Shown: positions 36,437 to 46,375, counted from the first letter of the stretch. The stretch: DNA of 64,000 nucleotides from Sphingosinicella ginsenosidimutans (GCF_007995055.1 NZ_VOQQ01000001.1:1488001-1552000); one strand, 5' to 3'. A program made the numbers and translations. The notes: generated by a model not told the origin, from the sequence alone.

Positions 36437-38011
36437 CTACCGCGCCAGCGCCTCGGCGATGAGCTTGCGGCTGTTGGCGATTCCGTAGAGGGCGATGAAG
36501 CTGCCCATGCGGGGCCCCTGCGACGTGCCGAGCAGCGTTTCGTAAAGCGCCCTGAACCAGTCGCGCAGCGATTCGAACGGGTGGGTCTTGCCGACTTCAT
36601 AGACCTCGGCCTGGATCGTCTCCGCATCGGCCGTCTCGGGGAGCGCCGCCAGCCGGTTGTCGAGATCGCGCAGCGCCGCCGCCTCCATCTCGGTCGGCGC
36701 CCGGTGATCGAGCGCGCCGGCGATGAAGTCGCGGAAATAGGCGAGCGCATAATCGATCCGCCGGTCAAGCTCGGGATGAGTCTCCGGCGACGCCTCCGGC
36801 ACATGGCGCTTCACGAAGCCCCAGAGCAGCGCCTTGTCGTCGGTCGAGGCGACGGCGACGAGGTTGAGCAGCAGCGGGAAACCGATCGGCATGCGCGCCT
36901 CGGGCACGCGTCCCGCATGGATGTGGTGGACTGGATTGCCGAGCTTCTTGGCGGTCTCCTGCGTCGGATAGGCCGCAAGGAACTGGTCATATTCGTCCAC
37001 CGCCTTGGGGATGATCCCGAAGGACAGCTGCTTGGCCTTCCGCGGCTCGCGGTAGATATAGAAAGCGAGGCTCTCTTCCGGCGCATAGGTCAGCCATTCG
37101 TCGATGGTGACGCCGTTGCCGCGGGTCTTCGAGATTTTCTCGCCATTCTCGTCGAGGAAGAGCTCGTAATTGAATCCCTCCGGCGGCCGCGCGCCGAGCA
37201 CGCGGGCGATCTTCGAGCTCTGGACGACCGAATCGATGAGGTCCTTGCCCGCCATCTCGTAATCGACGCCCAGCGCGACCCAGCGCATCGCCCAATCGAC
37301 CTTCCATTGGAGCTTCGCGCCGCCGGAAAGGATCGACTGGACGATCCGCTCGCCCTCGTCTTCGAACGCGACCAGGCCCGCCTCGGCATCGACGACCTCG
37401 ACCGGCACCTGGAGCACCCTGCCGCTTTTCGGGCTGATCGGCAGGACCGGAGAATAGGTCCTGCGCCGTTCCTCGCGCAGCGTCGGCAGCATCACGTCCA
37501 TGATCTCGCCATGGCGGCGCAGCACCGCCCTCAGCGTCGCATCGAACCGGCCCGAGCCGTAAGCGTCCGAAGAGGCCAGGAACTCGTAATCGAAGCCGAA
37601 GCGATCGAGGAATTGCTTCAGCAGGTGGTTGTTGTGATCGGCATAGCTTTTGTGCCCGCAGCCATAGGGATCGGGCACGCGGCTCAGCGGCTGATCCAGA
37701 TGTTCGTGCATCATGTCCTGGTGCGGCACGCCGGGCGGCACCTTGCGCATCCCGTCCATGTCGTCCGAAAAGGCGATGAGGCGGCTCGGCCAATCCACCA
37801 TTTCGGCGAGCGCGTGGCGGACCATCAACGTGCGCGCGACCTCCTGGAAGGTGCCGAGATGGGGGAGGCCCGACGGGCCGTAGCCGGTCTCGAACACGAT
37901 CTCCCCCGCCGGCGGGCCGTCCGGATAGCGTTTCAGCAGCTTGCGCGCTTCCTCATAGGGCCAGGCCTTGGAGACGCGCGCTGCTTCGCGGAGTTCGGCA
38001 GGATCGATCAT
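36437..38011 (-). CDS. lysK: Lysyl-tRNA synthetase, class I
   Basis: This enzyme charges tRNA-Lys. The 524-aa protein is a class I LysRS: HIGH-like motif TGYGPSGLPHLGTF (about 41-54), DDMDGMRKVPPGVP and the KMSKS-like loop GEKISKTRGNGV (about 288-299). Class I LysRS is typical of Alphaproteobacteria. The Met at 38011 is chosen; the frame upstream is not conserved. A DoxX gene follows upstream on the same strand after 48 bp. Confidence 0.96.
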   Translation of the reverse strand: MIDPAELREAARVSKAWPYEEARKLLKRYPDGPPAGEIVFETGYGPSGLPHLGTFQEVARTLMVRHALAEMVDWPSRLIAFSDDMDGMRKVPPGVPHQDMMHEHLDQPLSRVPDPYGCGHKSYADHNNHLLKQFLDRFGFDYEFLASSDAYGSGRFDATLRAVLRRHGEIMDVMLPTLREERRRTYSPVLPISPKSGRVLQVPVEVVDAEAGLVAFEDEGERIVQSILSGGAKLQWKVDWAMRWVALGVDYEMAGKDLIDSVVQSSKIARVLGARPPEGFNYELFLDENGEKISKTRGNGVTIDEWLTYAPEESLAFYIYREPRKAKQLSFGIIPKAVDEYDQFLAAYPTQETAKKLGNPVHHIHAGRVPEARMPIGFPLLLNLVAVASTDDKALLWGFVKRHVPEASPETHPELDRRIDYALAYFRDFIAGALDHRAPTEMEAAALRDLDNRLAALPETADAETIQAEVYEVGKTHPFESLRDWFRALYETLLGTSQGPRMGSFIALYGIANSRKLIAEALAR

Positions 38012-38059
38012 GGCTGCGGCTCTGGCGCGAGCGTCGCCGAATCGCAAACCTGAAATGAC

Positions 38060-38551
38060 TCAGGAGGCGCGTTGGCGGCGGCGCTTCGTCCCGAATCGTC
38101 GTGCGAGCCAGGAATCCACGGCCAGCGGCCCTGGCCCCGCCATCACCAGCGTGGCGAGGCAGGCGAGGTAGAGAAGGTCGGTTTCATAGCCGGGCGGCCC
38201 GAATTGCGGGCCTTGGCGCGTCACCGCCATCAGCTTGATCGAGGTGAAGCCGAAACGGAGGTGGACGGTGAGCGCCGCCACCGCCAGGACCGCCGCCATC
38301 GGGATGCTCGCCAGCGTCACGAAGGCGCCGATCAGGATCGCGATCCCGCCGATCAGCTCAACCCAGATCGTGAGCCACGCCATCAGGTGCGGCATCGGCA
38401 CGCCGATCGCATCGACGATCGCGACGAACCGGTCCGGGCCCTTTTCAAGCTTGGCGAGGCCATGGATGAAGAAGCCGGCGCCGACGATCAGCCGCAGCGG
38501 CACCGGCGCCCAACGCGCGGCCATCGCGCCAAGCCGGGTTGTATCGAACAT
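38060..38551 (-). CDS. DoxX family membrane protein
   Basis: This 163-aa protein has four membrane helices. It begins with APVPLRLIVGAGFFIHGLAK (read from about 15) and contains PHLMAWLTIWVELIGGIAIL, both typical of DoxX. It lies 62 bp downstream of the nrsF stop but has its own copy of the promoter seen before the sigma gene (38584-38609). DoxX-type genes are part of the SigF regulon in Caulobacter, which supports a role in response to metal or oxidative stress. Its exact biochemical function is unknown. Confidence 0.88.
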   Translation of the reverse strand: MFDTTRLGAMAARWAPVPLRLIVGAGFFIHGLAKLEKGPDRFVAIVDAIGVPMPHLMAWLTIWVELIGGIAILIGAFVTLASIPMAAVLAVAALTVHLRFGFTSIKLMAVTRQGPQFGPPGYETDLLYLACLATLVMAGPGPLAVDSWLARRFGTKRRRQRAS

Positions 38552-38583
38552 ATGGGCTGCTCCTCCCTGAACCTCTTTCGAAG

Positions 38584-38609
38584 TTCGTCGTGGAGCCGCC
38601 TGCGGTTAC
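38584..38609 (-). promoter_or_regulatory. SigF-type ECF promoter of doxX (GTAACC-N16-CGAA)
   Basis: On the minus strand GTAACC (38604-38609) is separated by exactly 16 bases from CGAA (38584-38587), 33 bp ahead of the doxX ATG. The same element with the same spacing precedes the sigma gene at 39804-39829. It agrees with what I recall as the consensus for Caulobacter SigF. Confidence 0.7.
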
Positions 38610-38613
38610 AGGA

Positions 38614-39255
38614 TCACCAGCGAAGCAGGCGTGGCCCGGCAAGCGCGCCGAGGCCCGCGGCAAGCCCGATCCCGAGCGAATACCAGGTCAGCACGAACAG
38701 AGCGGAGACTTCGGGGCAGTGGAGGCAGTAGAGCGTCGCCGACCAGGCGCCGGCGGCGAGCCCGGCCGCGGCGCCGGCCAGCCGCAGCCGCGTCGGCGCG
38801 AAGCGGCGGAACGACCACAAGAGCCCGGCAAAGATCGGCAGCGCCAGCAGCAGCACCAGCCAGGGGCAATATTGCCAGCTCGCGCCGAGCCACATGCGAA
38901 CCCAGTCGGCCGGCGGCGTGTGCGCCAGCTCGGCGATCCCGACCCCGGCGAGCAGCAGCACCGGCACCGCCATTGCCCAGAGCAGGGGAGCGCGCGCGCC
39001 TTCGGGCCGCGCCAGTCGCATCGTCGCCGCCACCGCGACGAGCCCGAGCGAGGCAGTGTAGGCCCATTTCATCCAGAACGGAAAGCCGCGCATCGCGGCG
39101 CCGAGATCGGGACGCACGCCGATCGTCGCAACGATCAGCAGGAGCGTCGCCACGCCGCCAAGCCCCATGCCGAGCGCGATCCGCCGGCCGAAGGCATGGC
39201 GCGGGACCGCCGGGACATCGCGGGAGAGCGTTGCGATCAGATCGTCGGTCCTCAT
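38614..39255 (-). CDS. nrsF: NrsF family anti-sigma factor (DUF1109)
   Basis: This integral membrane protein of 213 aa has six hydrophobic segments. It starts with MRTDDLIATLSRDVPAVPRH, the cytoplasmic region that binds the sigma factor. DUF1109/NrsF proteins inhibit SigF-type ECF factors; two conserved Cys are needed for sensing in Caulobacter. Candidate cysteines here are in SWQYCPWL and LYCLHCPEVSALF. Its start overlaps the sigma stop (ATGA). Confidence 0.9.
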   Translation of the reverse strand: MRTDDLIATLSRDVPAVPRHAFGRRIALGMGLGGVATLLLIVATIGVRPDLGAAMRGFPFWMKWAYTASLGLVAVAATMRLARPEGARAPLLWAMAVPVLLLAGVGIAELAHTPPADWVRMWLGASWQYCPWLVLLLALPIFAGLLWSFRRFAPTRLRLAGAAAGLAAGAWSATLYCLHCPEVSALFVLTWYSLGIGLAAGLGALAGPRLLRW

Positions 39256-39785
39256 CGCTTCTGTCCCTTCACCCGCGCCGCCAGGGCTTTCAGGCCGCGA
39301 TGGACCGACACCTTGACGTCGGATTCGCCGATGCCCGCGCGCGCCGCCGCCTCGGCCACGCTCAATCCCTCGATCCTGGTGTTCCGGATCGCCGCCGCCT
39401 GCTTCGCGGGCAGGCTGTCGAGCAGGCGGGCGAGATCGGTCCGCGCGAGGCTCGGCGCCTCGAAATCGGCGGCCAGCAAATCTTCGACATCGTCGATCGG
39501 CTGCAGCCGGCTGCGCCGCCGGATATGATCGATCATCTTGTAGCGGGCGATTGCGAACAGCCACGGGCTGAACGGCCGCCTGCGATCGTAGCTTGCCCGG
39601 CGTTCGTGCACGGCGATCAGCGTTTCCTGCACAAGATCCTCGATGTCGTCGGCATCGGCGATCCGGCGCCGGTAGAAGGCGCGCAGCAGCGAGGCCGCAA
39701 GCTCGAGCAGCGCCGCGTGCGACGCGCCGTCCCCGTCGAGGCCCGCAAGCATCAAGGCTCGAAGCTGGTCGTCGCCGATCCGCAC
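39252..39785 (-). CDS. ECF RNA polymerase sigma factor (SigF-like)
   Basis: This 177-aa ECF sigma factor has region 2 (about 45-105; DIEDLVQETLIAVHERRAS and FSPWLFAIARYKMIDHIRRR) and region 4 (about 122-170; LPAKQAAAIRNTRIEGLSVA). I take the GTG at 39785 as start: the sequence before it matches no sigma factor and contains the promoter. It is coupled to nrsF. The promoter at 39804-39829 suggests it drives its own expression, with a very short leader of about a dozen bases. Confidence 0.9.
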   Translation of the reverse strand: MRIGDDQLRALMLAGLDGDGASHAALLELAASLLRAFYRRRIADADDIEDLVQETLIAVHERRASYDRRRPFSPWLFAIARYKMIDHIRRRSRLQPIDDVEDLLAADFEAPSLARTDLARLLDSLPAKQAAAIRNTRIEGLSVAEAAARAGIGESDVKVSVHRGLKALAARVKGQKR

Positions 39786-39803
39786 TGTCGTTCCTATAGC
39801 TCC

Positions 39804-39829
39804 TTCGCCGCAGTTGCGGGAAAGGTTAC
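39804..39829 (-). promoter_or_regulatory. Autoregulatory SigF-type promoter (GTAACC-N16-CGAA)
   Basis: GTAACC (39824-39829) and CGAA (39804-39807) are 16 bases apart on the minus strand, directly ahead of the sigma gene start at 39785. The identical arrangement before doxX makes chance unlikely. The transcription start would be near 39797. Confidence 0.72.
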
Positions 39830-39900
39830 GGGCGTCTGGAGCGGCGCGGAACCGGCTCGTGCCTGTTGCCAATCTGTTCCGCAGCGGCGACAATCGCGCG

Positions 39901-42621
39901 ATGATGCTGCCTCACCCCGCGCTCCACGCGACCCACGCCGGAATCTGGATCGCCCATCCCGACGGCAGGGTGGAGGCGGTGACGCGCGGGGCGGCGATCG
40001 CACGGGCGGCCGAAACGCCGACCATCTTCCTCAATGCGCCTTTGGTCGCGAGCAGGCTCGGCTATCCGGAGCTGTCCGGGCTCGACCTGCTCGAGCTTTT
40101 TGCCTTCGTCCATCCGGCCCGATTCGCGGTGCCGACGCCCAAGGGCCTCGCCGACGCCCTCGGCCTGCCCGAGCCGGAGGGCGACGAGGCAGCGGCCCGC
40201 TTCCTCGGGCAGGCGGCGGCGACTTTGCTCGCCACGCTTTCCGGAGACTGGCCCGAGCGCGCCGGGGCCTGGGCTTCGGCACAGGCACTCCACCGGCTGC
40301 GGTGGCCCTGGGCCGGCGTCGTCGCGGCCCGGCTGAGCCGGCCCGGGCGGGACGAGCCCTGGCTCTTCTCGGTCCTGCCCGAATGGGAGGAGACGGGCGG
40401 GCGCCCGCCGCCGCGCCCGATCCGGCTCGACGCGGGGGCGACGGCCGATCGGCTCGCGCACCTCGTCGGCAGCGATGCCGAGCCGCGCCAGGGTCAGCGT
40501 GACTATGCCGCCGCCGCGCGCGCCGTCTTCGATCCTCGGCCGGCCGAGGGCCGCCCGAACATGCTGCTGGCCGAGGCGGGGACCGGGATCGGCAAGACGC
40601 TCGGCTATCTCGCTCCGGCGTCGCTGTGGGCCGAGCAGGCGGGCGGCGCGGTGTGGGTCTCGACCTATACCAAGGCGCTCCAGCGACAGCTGGACCGCGA
40701 GGGCGCGCGGCTTTTCGCCGATCCTTCCGTCCGCCGCCGCAGGATCGTCGTCCGCAAGGGCCGCGAGAATTATCTCTGCCTGCTCAATCTCGAGGACGCG
40801 CTCCAGGGCGGCTTTGCGGGGCGCGCCGCGATCCTCGCGCAGCTCGTCGCGCGCTGGGCCGCCTATACGAAGGACGGCGACATGATCGGCGGCGATCTTC
40901 CGGGATGGCTGACCAGCCTGTTCCGGCGCGCCGGCGCCACGGCCCTCACCGATCGGCGTGGCGAGTGCGTCTATGCCGGCTGCCCGCATTATCGTCGCTG
41001 CTTCATCGAACGGGCGTCGCGGGCCAGCCAGGACGCCGATCTGGTCATCGCCAATCACGCGCTGGTGATGGTCAATGCGGCGCGCGGCCGCGAGACCGGC
41101 AACCCGCCGACCCGGATCGTCTTCGACGAAGGCCATCACCTGTTCGACGCCGCCGATTCCACCTTCGCCGCGGCGCTGACCGGGCAGGAGGCGATTGAGC
41201 TTCGCCGCTGGATATTGGGCCCGGAAGGGCGCTCGCGCGGGCGGCGGCGCGGCCTTTCGGCGCGGCTGCTCGATGTCGCATCCTATGACGAGGCGGGCGC
41301 GGCGGCTCTCGGCGCGGCGGTGCAGATGGCAGGAGCGCTTCCCGGCGACGGATGGCTTCAGCGCCTGGCCGAGGGCGCCCCTTTCGGCCCGATCGAGGCC
41401 CTGCTGGCGGCGGTTCGCGGGACCGTCTACGCCCGCGCCTCCGCCCAGGATGCCGGCTACGGGCTCGAAACCGAACTTGCCGAGCCCGACGCAGCCCTGG
41501 TCGAGGCGGCGGCCCCGGCGGTGGAGGCGCTGGAGTTGCTGCACCGTCCGCTGGTGGCGCTCGGCAAGCGGCTCGAAGCTGTGATCGAGGATGCGCCCGA
41601 CTGGCTCGATGCGCAGGCGCGCGCCCGGATCGAGGGAGCGATCGCGGGTCTTTCCTGGCGTACCCAGACGCTTGCCGGATGGATCGCGCTCGCGGCGCGG
41701 ATCGGCGGGCCGGGCGATCCGGACTTCGTCGATTGGCTCGCGGTCGATCGGGTCGAGGGGCGCGAATTCGATATCGGCCTCCATCGCCACTGGCTCGATC
41801 CCACGCGCCCGCTTGCCGAAGCGGTGCTGAAGCCGGCCCAGGGGGTGCTCGTCACCTCCGCGACCTTGCGCGCGGGCGGCGACTGGGACACGGCGGAGGC
41901 GCGCACCGGCGCCGCGCATCTCGACGCGCCGATCGGACGATTCGAGGCGGCGAGCCCGTTCGATTATGCCGCGATGTCCGAGGTCCTGATCGTGACCGAT
42001 ATCCGCAAGGGCGACACGGCGGCGCTCGCCGGCGCCTATGCGCGGCTGATCGAGGCGGCTGGCGGCGGGGCGCTCGGCCTGTTCACCGCGATCCAGCGCC
42101 TGCGCGCCGTCCATGCGCGGATCGCCGATCGTCTCGCCCGATCGGGGCTGCCGCTCTATGCCCAGCATGTGGATCCGATCGACACCGGCACGCTCGTCGA
42201 CATTTTCCGCGATGATCCGCGCGCGAGCCTGCTCGGCACCGATGCGCTTCGCGACGGCGTCGACGTCCCCGGCGATTCGCTGCGGCTGGTGGTGATGGAG
42301 GGCGTGCCCTGGCCGCGCCCGACTGTGCTCCACGGTGCGCGCCGCGCGGCCGGCGGCGGATCGTCCTATGACGATCGCGTCGTCCGCGCCCGCCTGGCCC
42401 AGGCGTTCGGGCGGCTGATCCGCCGGCAGGGGGATCGCGGCATGTTCGTCCTGCTCTCGTCGGCGACCCCGTCGCGGCTGCTCGCCGCCTTTCCTCCCGG
42501 CGTCGCGGTGACCCGGCTCACCCTCGACATGGCGATTGCGCGGGTGGCGGCGCGTCTGTCATCAGGTGCGGCGGCCGGCGATGCGACGGCGGCGTGGGTT
42601 CCGTCCGGGGGAGCGCAATGA
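39901..42621 (+). CDS. DinG/XPD-like ATP-dependent DNA helicase with iron-sulfur cluster
   Basis: This 906-aa superfamily 2 helicase has Walker A AEAGTGIGKTLGY (about 223-235) and a DEAH-type box VFDEGHHLFD. Four cysteines of an XPD-type 4Fe-4S domain are present (NYLCLLN, then GECVYAGCPHYRRC). C-terminal motifs include LLGTDALRDGVDVPG and FGRLIRRQGDRG. The N-terminal 200 residues are a family-specific region. The Met at 39901 (or 39904) is the likely start. It probably unwinds DNA or R-loops with 5'-3' polarity. sixA is coupled downstream. Confidence 0.92.
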   Translation: MMLPHPALHATHAGIWIAHPDGRVEAVTRGAAIARAAETPTIFLNAPLVASRLGYPELSGLDLLELFAFVHPARFAVPTPKGLADALGLPEPEGDEAAARFLGQAAATLLATLSGDWPERAGAWASAQALHRLRWPWAGVVAARLSRPGRDEPWLFSVLPEWEETGGRPPPRPIRLDAGATADRLAHLVGSDAEPRQGQRDYAAAARAVFDPRPAEGRPNMLLAEAGTGIGKTLGYLAPASLWAEQAGGAVWVSTYTKALQRQLDREGARLFADPSVRRRRIVVRKGRENYLCLLNLEDALQGGFAGRAAILAQLVARWAAYTKDGDMIGGDLPGWLTSLFRRAGATALTDRRGECVYAGCPHYRRCFIERASRASQDADLVIANHALVMVNAARGRETGNPPTRIVFDEGHHLFDAADSTFAAALTGQEAIELRRWILGPEGRSRGRRRGLSARLLDVASYDEAGAAALGAAVQMAGALPGDGWLQRLAEGAPFGPIEALLAAVRGTVYARASAQDAGYGLETELAEPDAALVEAAAPAVEALELLHRPLVALGKRLEAVIEDAPDWLDAQARARIEGAIAGLSWRTQTLAGWIALAARIGGPGDPDFVDWLAVDRVEGREFDIGLHRHWLDPTRPLAEAVLKPAQGVLVTSATLRAGGDWDTAEARTGAAHLDAPIGRFEAASPFDYAAMSEVLIVTDIRKGDTAALAGAYARLIEAAGGGALGLFTAIQRLRAVHARIADRLARSGLPLYAQHVDPIDTGTLVDIFRDDPRASLLGTDALRDGVDVPGDSLRLVVMEGVPWPRPTVLHGARRAAGGGSSYDDRVVRARLAQAFGRLIRRQGDRGMFVLLSSATPSRLLAAFPPGVAVTRLTLDMAIARVAARLSSGAAAGDATAAWVPSGGAQ

Positions 42622-43157
42622 GGATCCTGACGCTGATGCGTCATGCCAAATCCGGCCTGGCCGATCGCGGCGTGCGCGATTTCGATCGCCCGCTGAACCG
42701 CCGGGGCGCCCAGGCGGCGCGCGCCATGGGGCGGGAGATTCGCGCCCTCGGCCTCGGCTTCGACGCGGTGATCGCCTCGCCGGCGGTGCGCGTCGTCGAA
42801 ACGGTCGAGGGCGTGGCCGAAGGGGCCAGCCGGGCGCTGCACCCGACCTATGACCGGCGCATCTATCTCGCGCCGCTCGCTCTGCTGCTTGATCTGGTGC
42901 GGGAGACGGACGATTCGGTCCGGCGCCTGCTGCTCGTCGGCCACAATCCCGGCTGCGCGCTGCTTGCGAGCTTGCTCGCCGGATCGGGCGACGAGGTGCT
43001 TCGCACACGGCTTGCCGAGCAATATCCGACGGGCGCGCTCGCCGAAATCGGCTTCGAGGTCGCGCATTGGCGGGAGATCGAGCCCCAGGCCGGCGCGCTC
43101 GCGCGGTTCATCCGTCCCCGTGATCTCGACGGCGCGGCCGACGGCGAGGAGGATTAG
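42618..43157 (+). CDS. SixA-type histidine phosphatase
   Basis: This 179-aa phosphohistidine phosphatase family protein has the RHG-like catalytic motif [14 protein letters not shown] (about 5-18), a second Arg region [11 protein letters not shown] and the second catalytic His in [13 protein letters not shown]. The ATG overlaps the helicase stop by 4 bp. SixA in E. coli removes phosphate from histidine of phosphorelay or PTS proteins; the target here is unknown. Confidence 0.9.
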   Translation: MRILTLMRHAKSGLADRGVRDFDRPLNRRGAQAARAMGREIRALGLGFDAVIASPAVRVVETVEGVAEGASRALHPTYDRRIYLAPLALLLDLVRETDDSVRRLLLVGHNPGCALLASLLAGSGDEVLRTRLAEQYPTGALAEIGFEVAHWREIEPQAGALARFIRPRDLDGAADGEED

Positions 43158-43552
43158 AACGCGTCTTCGTCGAGCGCGGCGGCGAGCGATTGGCGCAAGG
43201 CGCGAAGCCGCTCGATCGACGCCCCGGATGCCGGTGCGGAGGCGGGCTCGGCCGGGGCGGGTGCCGCCGCGGTCGCCGGGATGATCTCGTCCTCGCCGCC
43301 GCCCCCGCGCGCCAGCAATTGCTGGACGCCGCGGATCGTATAGCCCTCGACGTTGAGCAGATGATGGATTCGCCGGGCGAGGGCCGCATCCTCGGCGCGG
43401 TAATAACGGCGGTTGCCCGCCCGCTGGAGCGGCTTCAGCTGCGGGAAGCGCGTCTCCCAGTAACGCAGGATATGCTGTGGAACGCCAAGTTCGCCCGCAA
43501 GCTCACCGATGGTCCGGAAGGCGTGCTCGCTCTTGGCTTGGGAAACGGCCAT
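43154..43552 (-). CDS. MerR family transcriptional regulator
   Basis: This 132-aa DNA-binding protein has a winged helix MerR domain: [20 protein letters not shown] (about 12-31), [20 protein letters not shown] and the dimerisation-leading [15 protein letters not shown]. The C-terminal part is Ala/Pro-rich and lacks metal-binding Cys. It lies 6 bp after ihfA. This fabH-ihfA-merR order is general in Alphaproteobacteria. Confidence 0.92.
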   Translation of the reverse strand: MAVSQAKSEHAFRTIGELAGELGVPQHILRYWETRFPQLKPLQRAGNRRYYRAEDAALARRIHHLLNVEGYTIRGVQQLLARGGGGEDEIIPATAAAPAPAEPASAPASGASIERLRALRQSLAAALDEDAF

Positions 43553-43558
43553 CGGGTG

Positions 43559-43882
43559 TCAGTCGCCGCTGGCGATCCGCTCGCGCATGATCTGGGAGGC
43601 GCGGAAGGTGAGCACCCGGCGCGGCGCGATCGGCACTTCGATCCCGGTCTTGGGATTGCGGCCGAGCCGCTGGCCCTTGTCGCGCAGGATGAAGCTGCCG
43701 AAACCGGAAATCTTCACATTCTGACCATTTGCCAGGGCATGGCTCATATGATCCAGGATGCCTTCCACCAACCCGGCGGAATCGGCGCGCGAAAGCCCGA
43801 TCTCGCGATGAACGGTGTCGGCAAGGTCCGCGCGAGTCAAAGTGCCGCCCGACGGCTTCCTGACCGTTCCTGCGTCCGCCAT
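43559..43882 (-). CDS. ihfA: Integration host factor subunit alpha
   Basis: IHF bends DNA in replication, recombination and transcription. The 107-aa protein has the HU/IHF fold: [20 protein letters not shown], the DNA-binding arm [19 protein letters not shown] (about 61-79) and [16 protein letters not shown]. The N-terminal 13 residues are an extension. Two adjacent ATGs exist at 43885 and 43882; a GGGGGG ribosome site fits the second better. Confidence 0.95.
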   Translation of the reverse strand: MADAGTVRKPSGGTLTRADLADTVHREIGLSRADSAGLVEGILDHMSHALANGQNVKISGFGSFILRDKGQRLGRNPKTGIEVPIAPRRVLTFRASQIMRERIASGD

Positions 43883-43968
43883 CATTTCCCCCCTGTTGGC
43901 GTCTCCAGCCCGGAACACTAGTCGACCTGCGGGTGGAGCGCAATCTGGCCGAGGGCACTGGCCGACGG

Positions 43969-44928
43969 TTAAAAACGCACCACCGCAGCGCCCCAGGTGA
44001 AGCCGCCGCCCATCGCTTCGAGGACGATGAGGTCGCCTTCGCTGATTCGGCCGTCGCGCACCGCGGCGTCGAGCGCCAGCGGGACCGAGGCCGCCGACGT
44101 GTTGGCATGATCGCCGACGGTGACGACCACCTTGCCTTCGGGGAGCCCCAGCTTGCGCGCCGTCGCGTCGAGAATCCGCTTGTTGGCTTGGTGCGGAACG
44201 ACCCAATCGACATCCGCCGGCTTGTGGCCGGTGGCGTCCAGAACCTCCGTCATCACATTGGCGAGATTGACGACGGCGTGCCGGAACACCTCCTTGCCCT
44301 TCATCCTGAGCTTGCCGACCGTGCCGGTGGTGGAGGGGCCGCCATCCACGTAGAGCAGTTCGTTCTGCCGGCCGTCGGCATGAAGGCGGGTCGCGAGCAC
44401 GCCGCGGTCACCGTCCCCGGCCTTCAGCACGATCGCGCCGGCGCCGTCGCCGAACAGGACGCAGGTCGCGCGGTCCTCCCAGTCGAGGATTCGGCTGAAC
44501 GTCTCGGCGCCGATGACGAGCGCGTGATCGGCCATTCCGCCCTTCACCATATTGTCGGCGACGGAGAGGGCGTAGAGGAAGCCGGTGCAGACCGCCTGCA
44601 CGTCGAAGGCGATGCAGTCGTCGATGCCGAGCAGCGCCTGGACCTTCGTCGCGCTCGCCGGAAAGGTCTGGTCGGGCGTCGAGGTCGCGAGCACGATGAG
44701 GCCGATCTCCTCGGGAAGAACGCCGGCCGCTTCGAGCGCCTTTCGGGCCGCCGCCGCGGCGAGCGTCGCGGTGGTCTCGCCCTCGGCGGCGATGTGGCGC
44801 GCGTGGATGCCGGTGCGCTCGACGATCCATTCGTCCGATGTGTCGACCCGTTCGGCAAGCTCGGCGTTCGTCACCCGGCGCGCCGGCAGCGCGGATCCGG
44901 TTCCGACGATCATGCTGCGCCGGCTCAT
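43969..44928 (-). CDS. fabH: 3-oxoacyl-[acyl-carrier-protein] synthase III
   Basis: FabH condenses acetyl-CoA with malonyl-ACP to start fatty acid synthesis. The 319-aa enzyme has the Cys-His-Asn triad: Cys in [14 protein letters not shown] (about 111-124), His in [12 protein letters not shown] and Asn in [14 protein letters not shown]. The N-terminus ([17 protein letters not shown]) is standard. Its ATG overlaps the plsX stop. Confidence 0.97.
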   Translation of the reverse strand: MSRRSMIVGTGSALPARRVTNAELAERVDTSDEWIVERTGIHARHIAAEGETTATLAAAAARKALEAAGVLPEEIGLIVLATSTPDQTFPASATKVQALLGIDDCIAFDVQAVCTGFLYALSVADNMVKGGMADHALVIGAETFSRILDWEDRATCVLFGDGAGAIVLKAGDGDRGVLATRLHADGRQNELLYVDGGPSTTGTVGKLRMKGKEVFRHAVVNLANVMTEVLDATGHKPADVDWVVPHQANKRILDATARKLGLPEGKVVVTVGDHANTSAASVPLALDAAVRDGRISEGDLIVLEAMGGGFTWGAAVVRF

Positions 44929-45971
44929 TGCGCGGCCGCCGGCACGTTGTGGGCGGAGATGTTGGCGAGATCCTCGCCGATCCTGCGCGTGATGTCGGCG
45001 CTCACCATCCGGGCCGCGACGCCGATCGCATTGGCGACGCCGATGTCGTTCGCGCTGCCGTGGCTCTTCACCACCAGCCCGCCGAGGCCGAGGAAGACGG
45101 CGCCATTATGGTTGTTGGGATCGAGATGGTGGCGCAGCAGCCGGGTCGCCGGCCGCGAGACCAGGAAGCCGAACTTGGAGCGCAGCGAGCTGGCGAAGGC
45201 GCGCTTGATGAGATCGGTCACGAACCGGGCCGTTCCTTCCACCGTCTTCAATGCGATATTGCCCGAAAAGCCGTCGGTCACGACCACGTCCGCCCCGCCG
45301 CGCGACAATTTGTCGCCCTCGATGAAGCCGTCGAACCGCATGTGGAGATAGTCGGCATCGCGAAGCACGGCGGCGGCCGCCTTGAGCTCGTCGGTGCCCT
45401 TGAGCTCCTCGGTGCCGATGTTGAGCAGCTGGACGCGCGGCCGATCGAGCTCGAGCACGACCCGGGCATAGGCCGCGCCCATCACCGCAAACTCGATGAG
45501 GTTGCGCGTATCGCATTCGGTGTTGGCGCCCAGATCGAGCATGACAACGTCGTTGTCGCCAAGCGTCGGCAGCAGTGCCGCGAGCGCCGGCCGGTCGATG
45601 CCCGGAAGGGTGCGCAGGGCGAGCTTGGCCATCGCCATCATCGCCCCGGTATTGCCGCCGGAGACCATCGCATGGGCGGTGCCGTCCTTCACGGCGGCGA
45701 TCGCGCGGCCCATCGAGCTGGTCTTGGCGCGACGGATCGCCTGGCTCGGCTTGTCGGTGCCGGCGATCACATCGGTGCAGTGGACGATCTCGACCGCGCT
45801 GGCGAGCGCGGGGTGCCGGATGAGTTCCGCGCGGATCGCCTCCTCGTCGCCGAACAGGATGAAGGCGAGGTCCTCGCGCTCCTTGCGCGCAAGCGCGGCG
45901 CCGGCGATCATCACCGCCGGGCCGGAATCGCCGCCCATCGCGTCGATCGCGATCCGGGGCGTTTCGCTCAC
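44925..45971 (-). CDS. plsX: Phosphate acyltransferase PlsX
   Basis: PlsX makes acyl-phosphate from acyl-ACP for phospholipid synthesis. The 348-aa protein starts with a GTG at 45971 ([17 protein letters not shown]) and contains [29 protein letters not shown] and [14 protein letters not shown]. Upstream frame extension is not homologous. It lies 34 bp after rpmF and is coupled to fabH. Confidence 0.97.
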   Translation of the reverse strand: MSETPRIAIDAMGGDSGPAVMIAGAALARKEREDLAFILFGDEEAIRAELIRHPALASAVEIVHCTDVIAGTDKPSQAIRRAKTSSMGRAIAAVKDGTAHAMVSGGNTGAMMAMAKLALRTLPGIDRPALAALLPTLGDNDVVMLDLGANTECDTRNLIEFAVMGAAYARVVLELDRPRVQLLNIGTEELKGTDELKAAAAVLRDADYLHMRFDGFIEGDKLSRGGADVVVTDGFSGNIALKTVEGTARFVTDLIKRAFASSLRSKFGFLVSRPATRLLRHHLDPNNHNGAVFLGLGGLVVKSHGSANDIGVANAIGVAARMVSADITRRIGEDLANISAHNVPAAAQ

Positions 45972-46005
45972 CCGCCTGGTCTCCCGCTGATTGCCCCGAG
46001 GCGTC

Positions 46006-46188
46006 TTACGCCTCGGTCTTCTGCACGACTTCGCGCCCGTTATAATGGCCGCAGCTGGCGCAGACATTGTGCGGAAGCTTGAGCTCGCCGCAATTCGGGC
46101 ATTCCTGATACTGGGTGGCGGTCAGCGCGTCGTGGCTGCGCCGCATGTTACGCCGCGAGGGCGAGGTCTTTCTCTTGGGGACGGCCAT
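46006..46188 (-). CDS. rpmF: 50S ribosomal protein L32
   Basis: This 60-aa ribosomal protein begins [20 protein letters not shown] and has a zinc-ribbon pattern ECPNCGELK with CASCGHYNG. Four Cys are present, so it is the zinc-binding form. It heads the rpmF-plsX-fabH-ihfA-merR unit. The usual DUF177 gene is not upstream; a MAPEG gene lies there on the opposite strand. Confidence 0.97.
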   Translation of the reverse strand: MAVPKRKTSPSRRNMRRSHDALTATQYQECPNCGELKLPHNVCASCGHYNGREVVQKTEA

Positions 46189-46375
46189 TGCGCACCTGTT
46201 CCAGTTCGTCTTGAAAATAGATGTGGCGATCGCGGGCCGCTGGATCAACGGCCCGTGGGGCCGCTGGCCTCGCGGCCTTGCTGCTCTCGCATGAAGGCGC
46301 CGCCTATAGCGATTTCACGCGCCGTTGCAAGCGAAGCCCGCGCGTGCCAAGCGCGAACAGGAAGGGACCCTGAAG

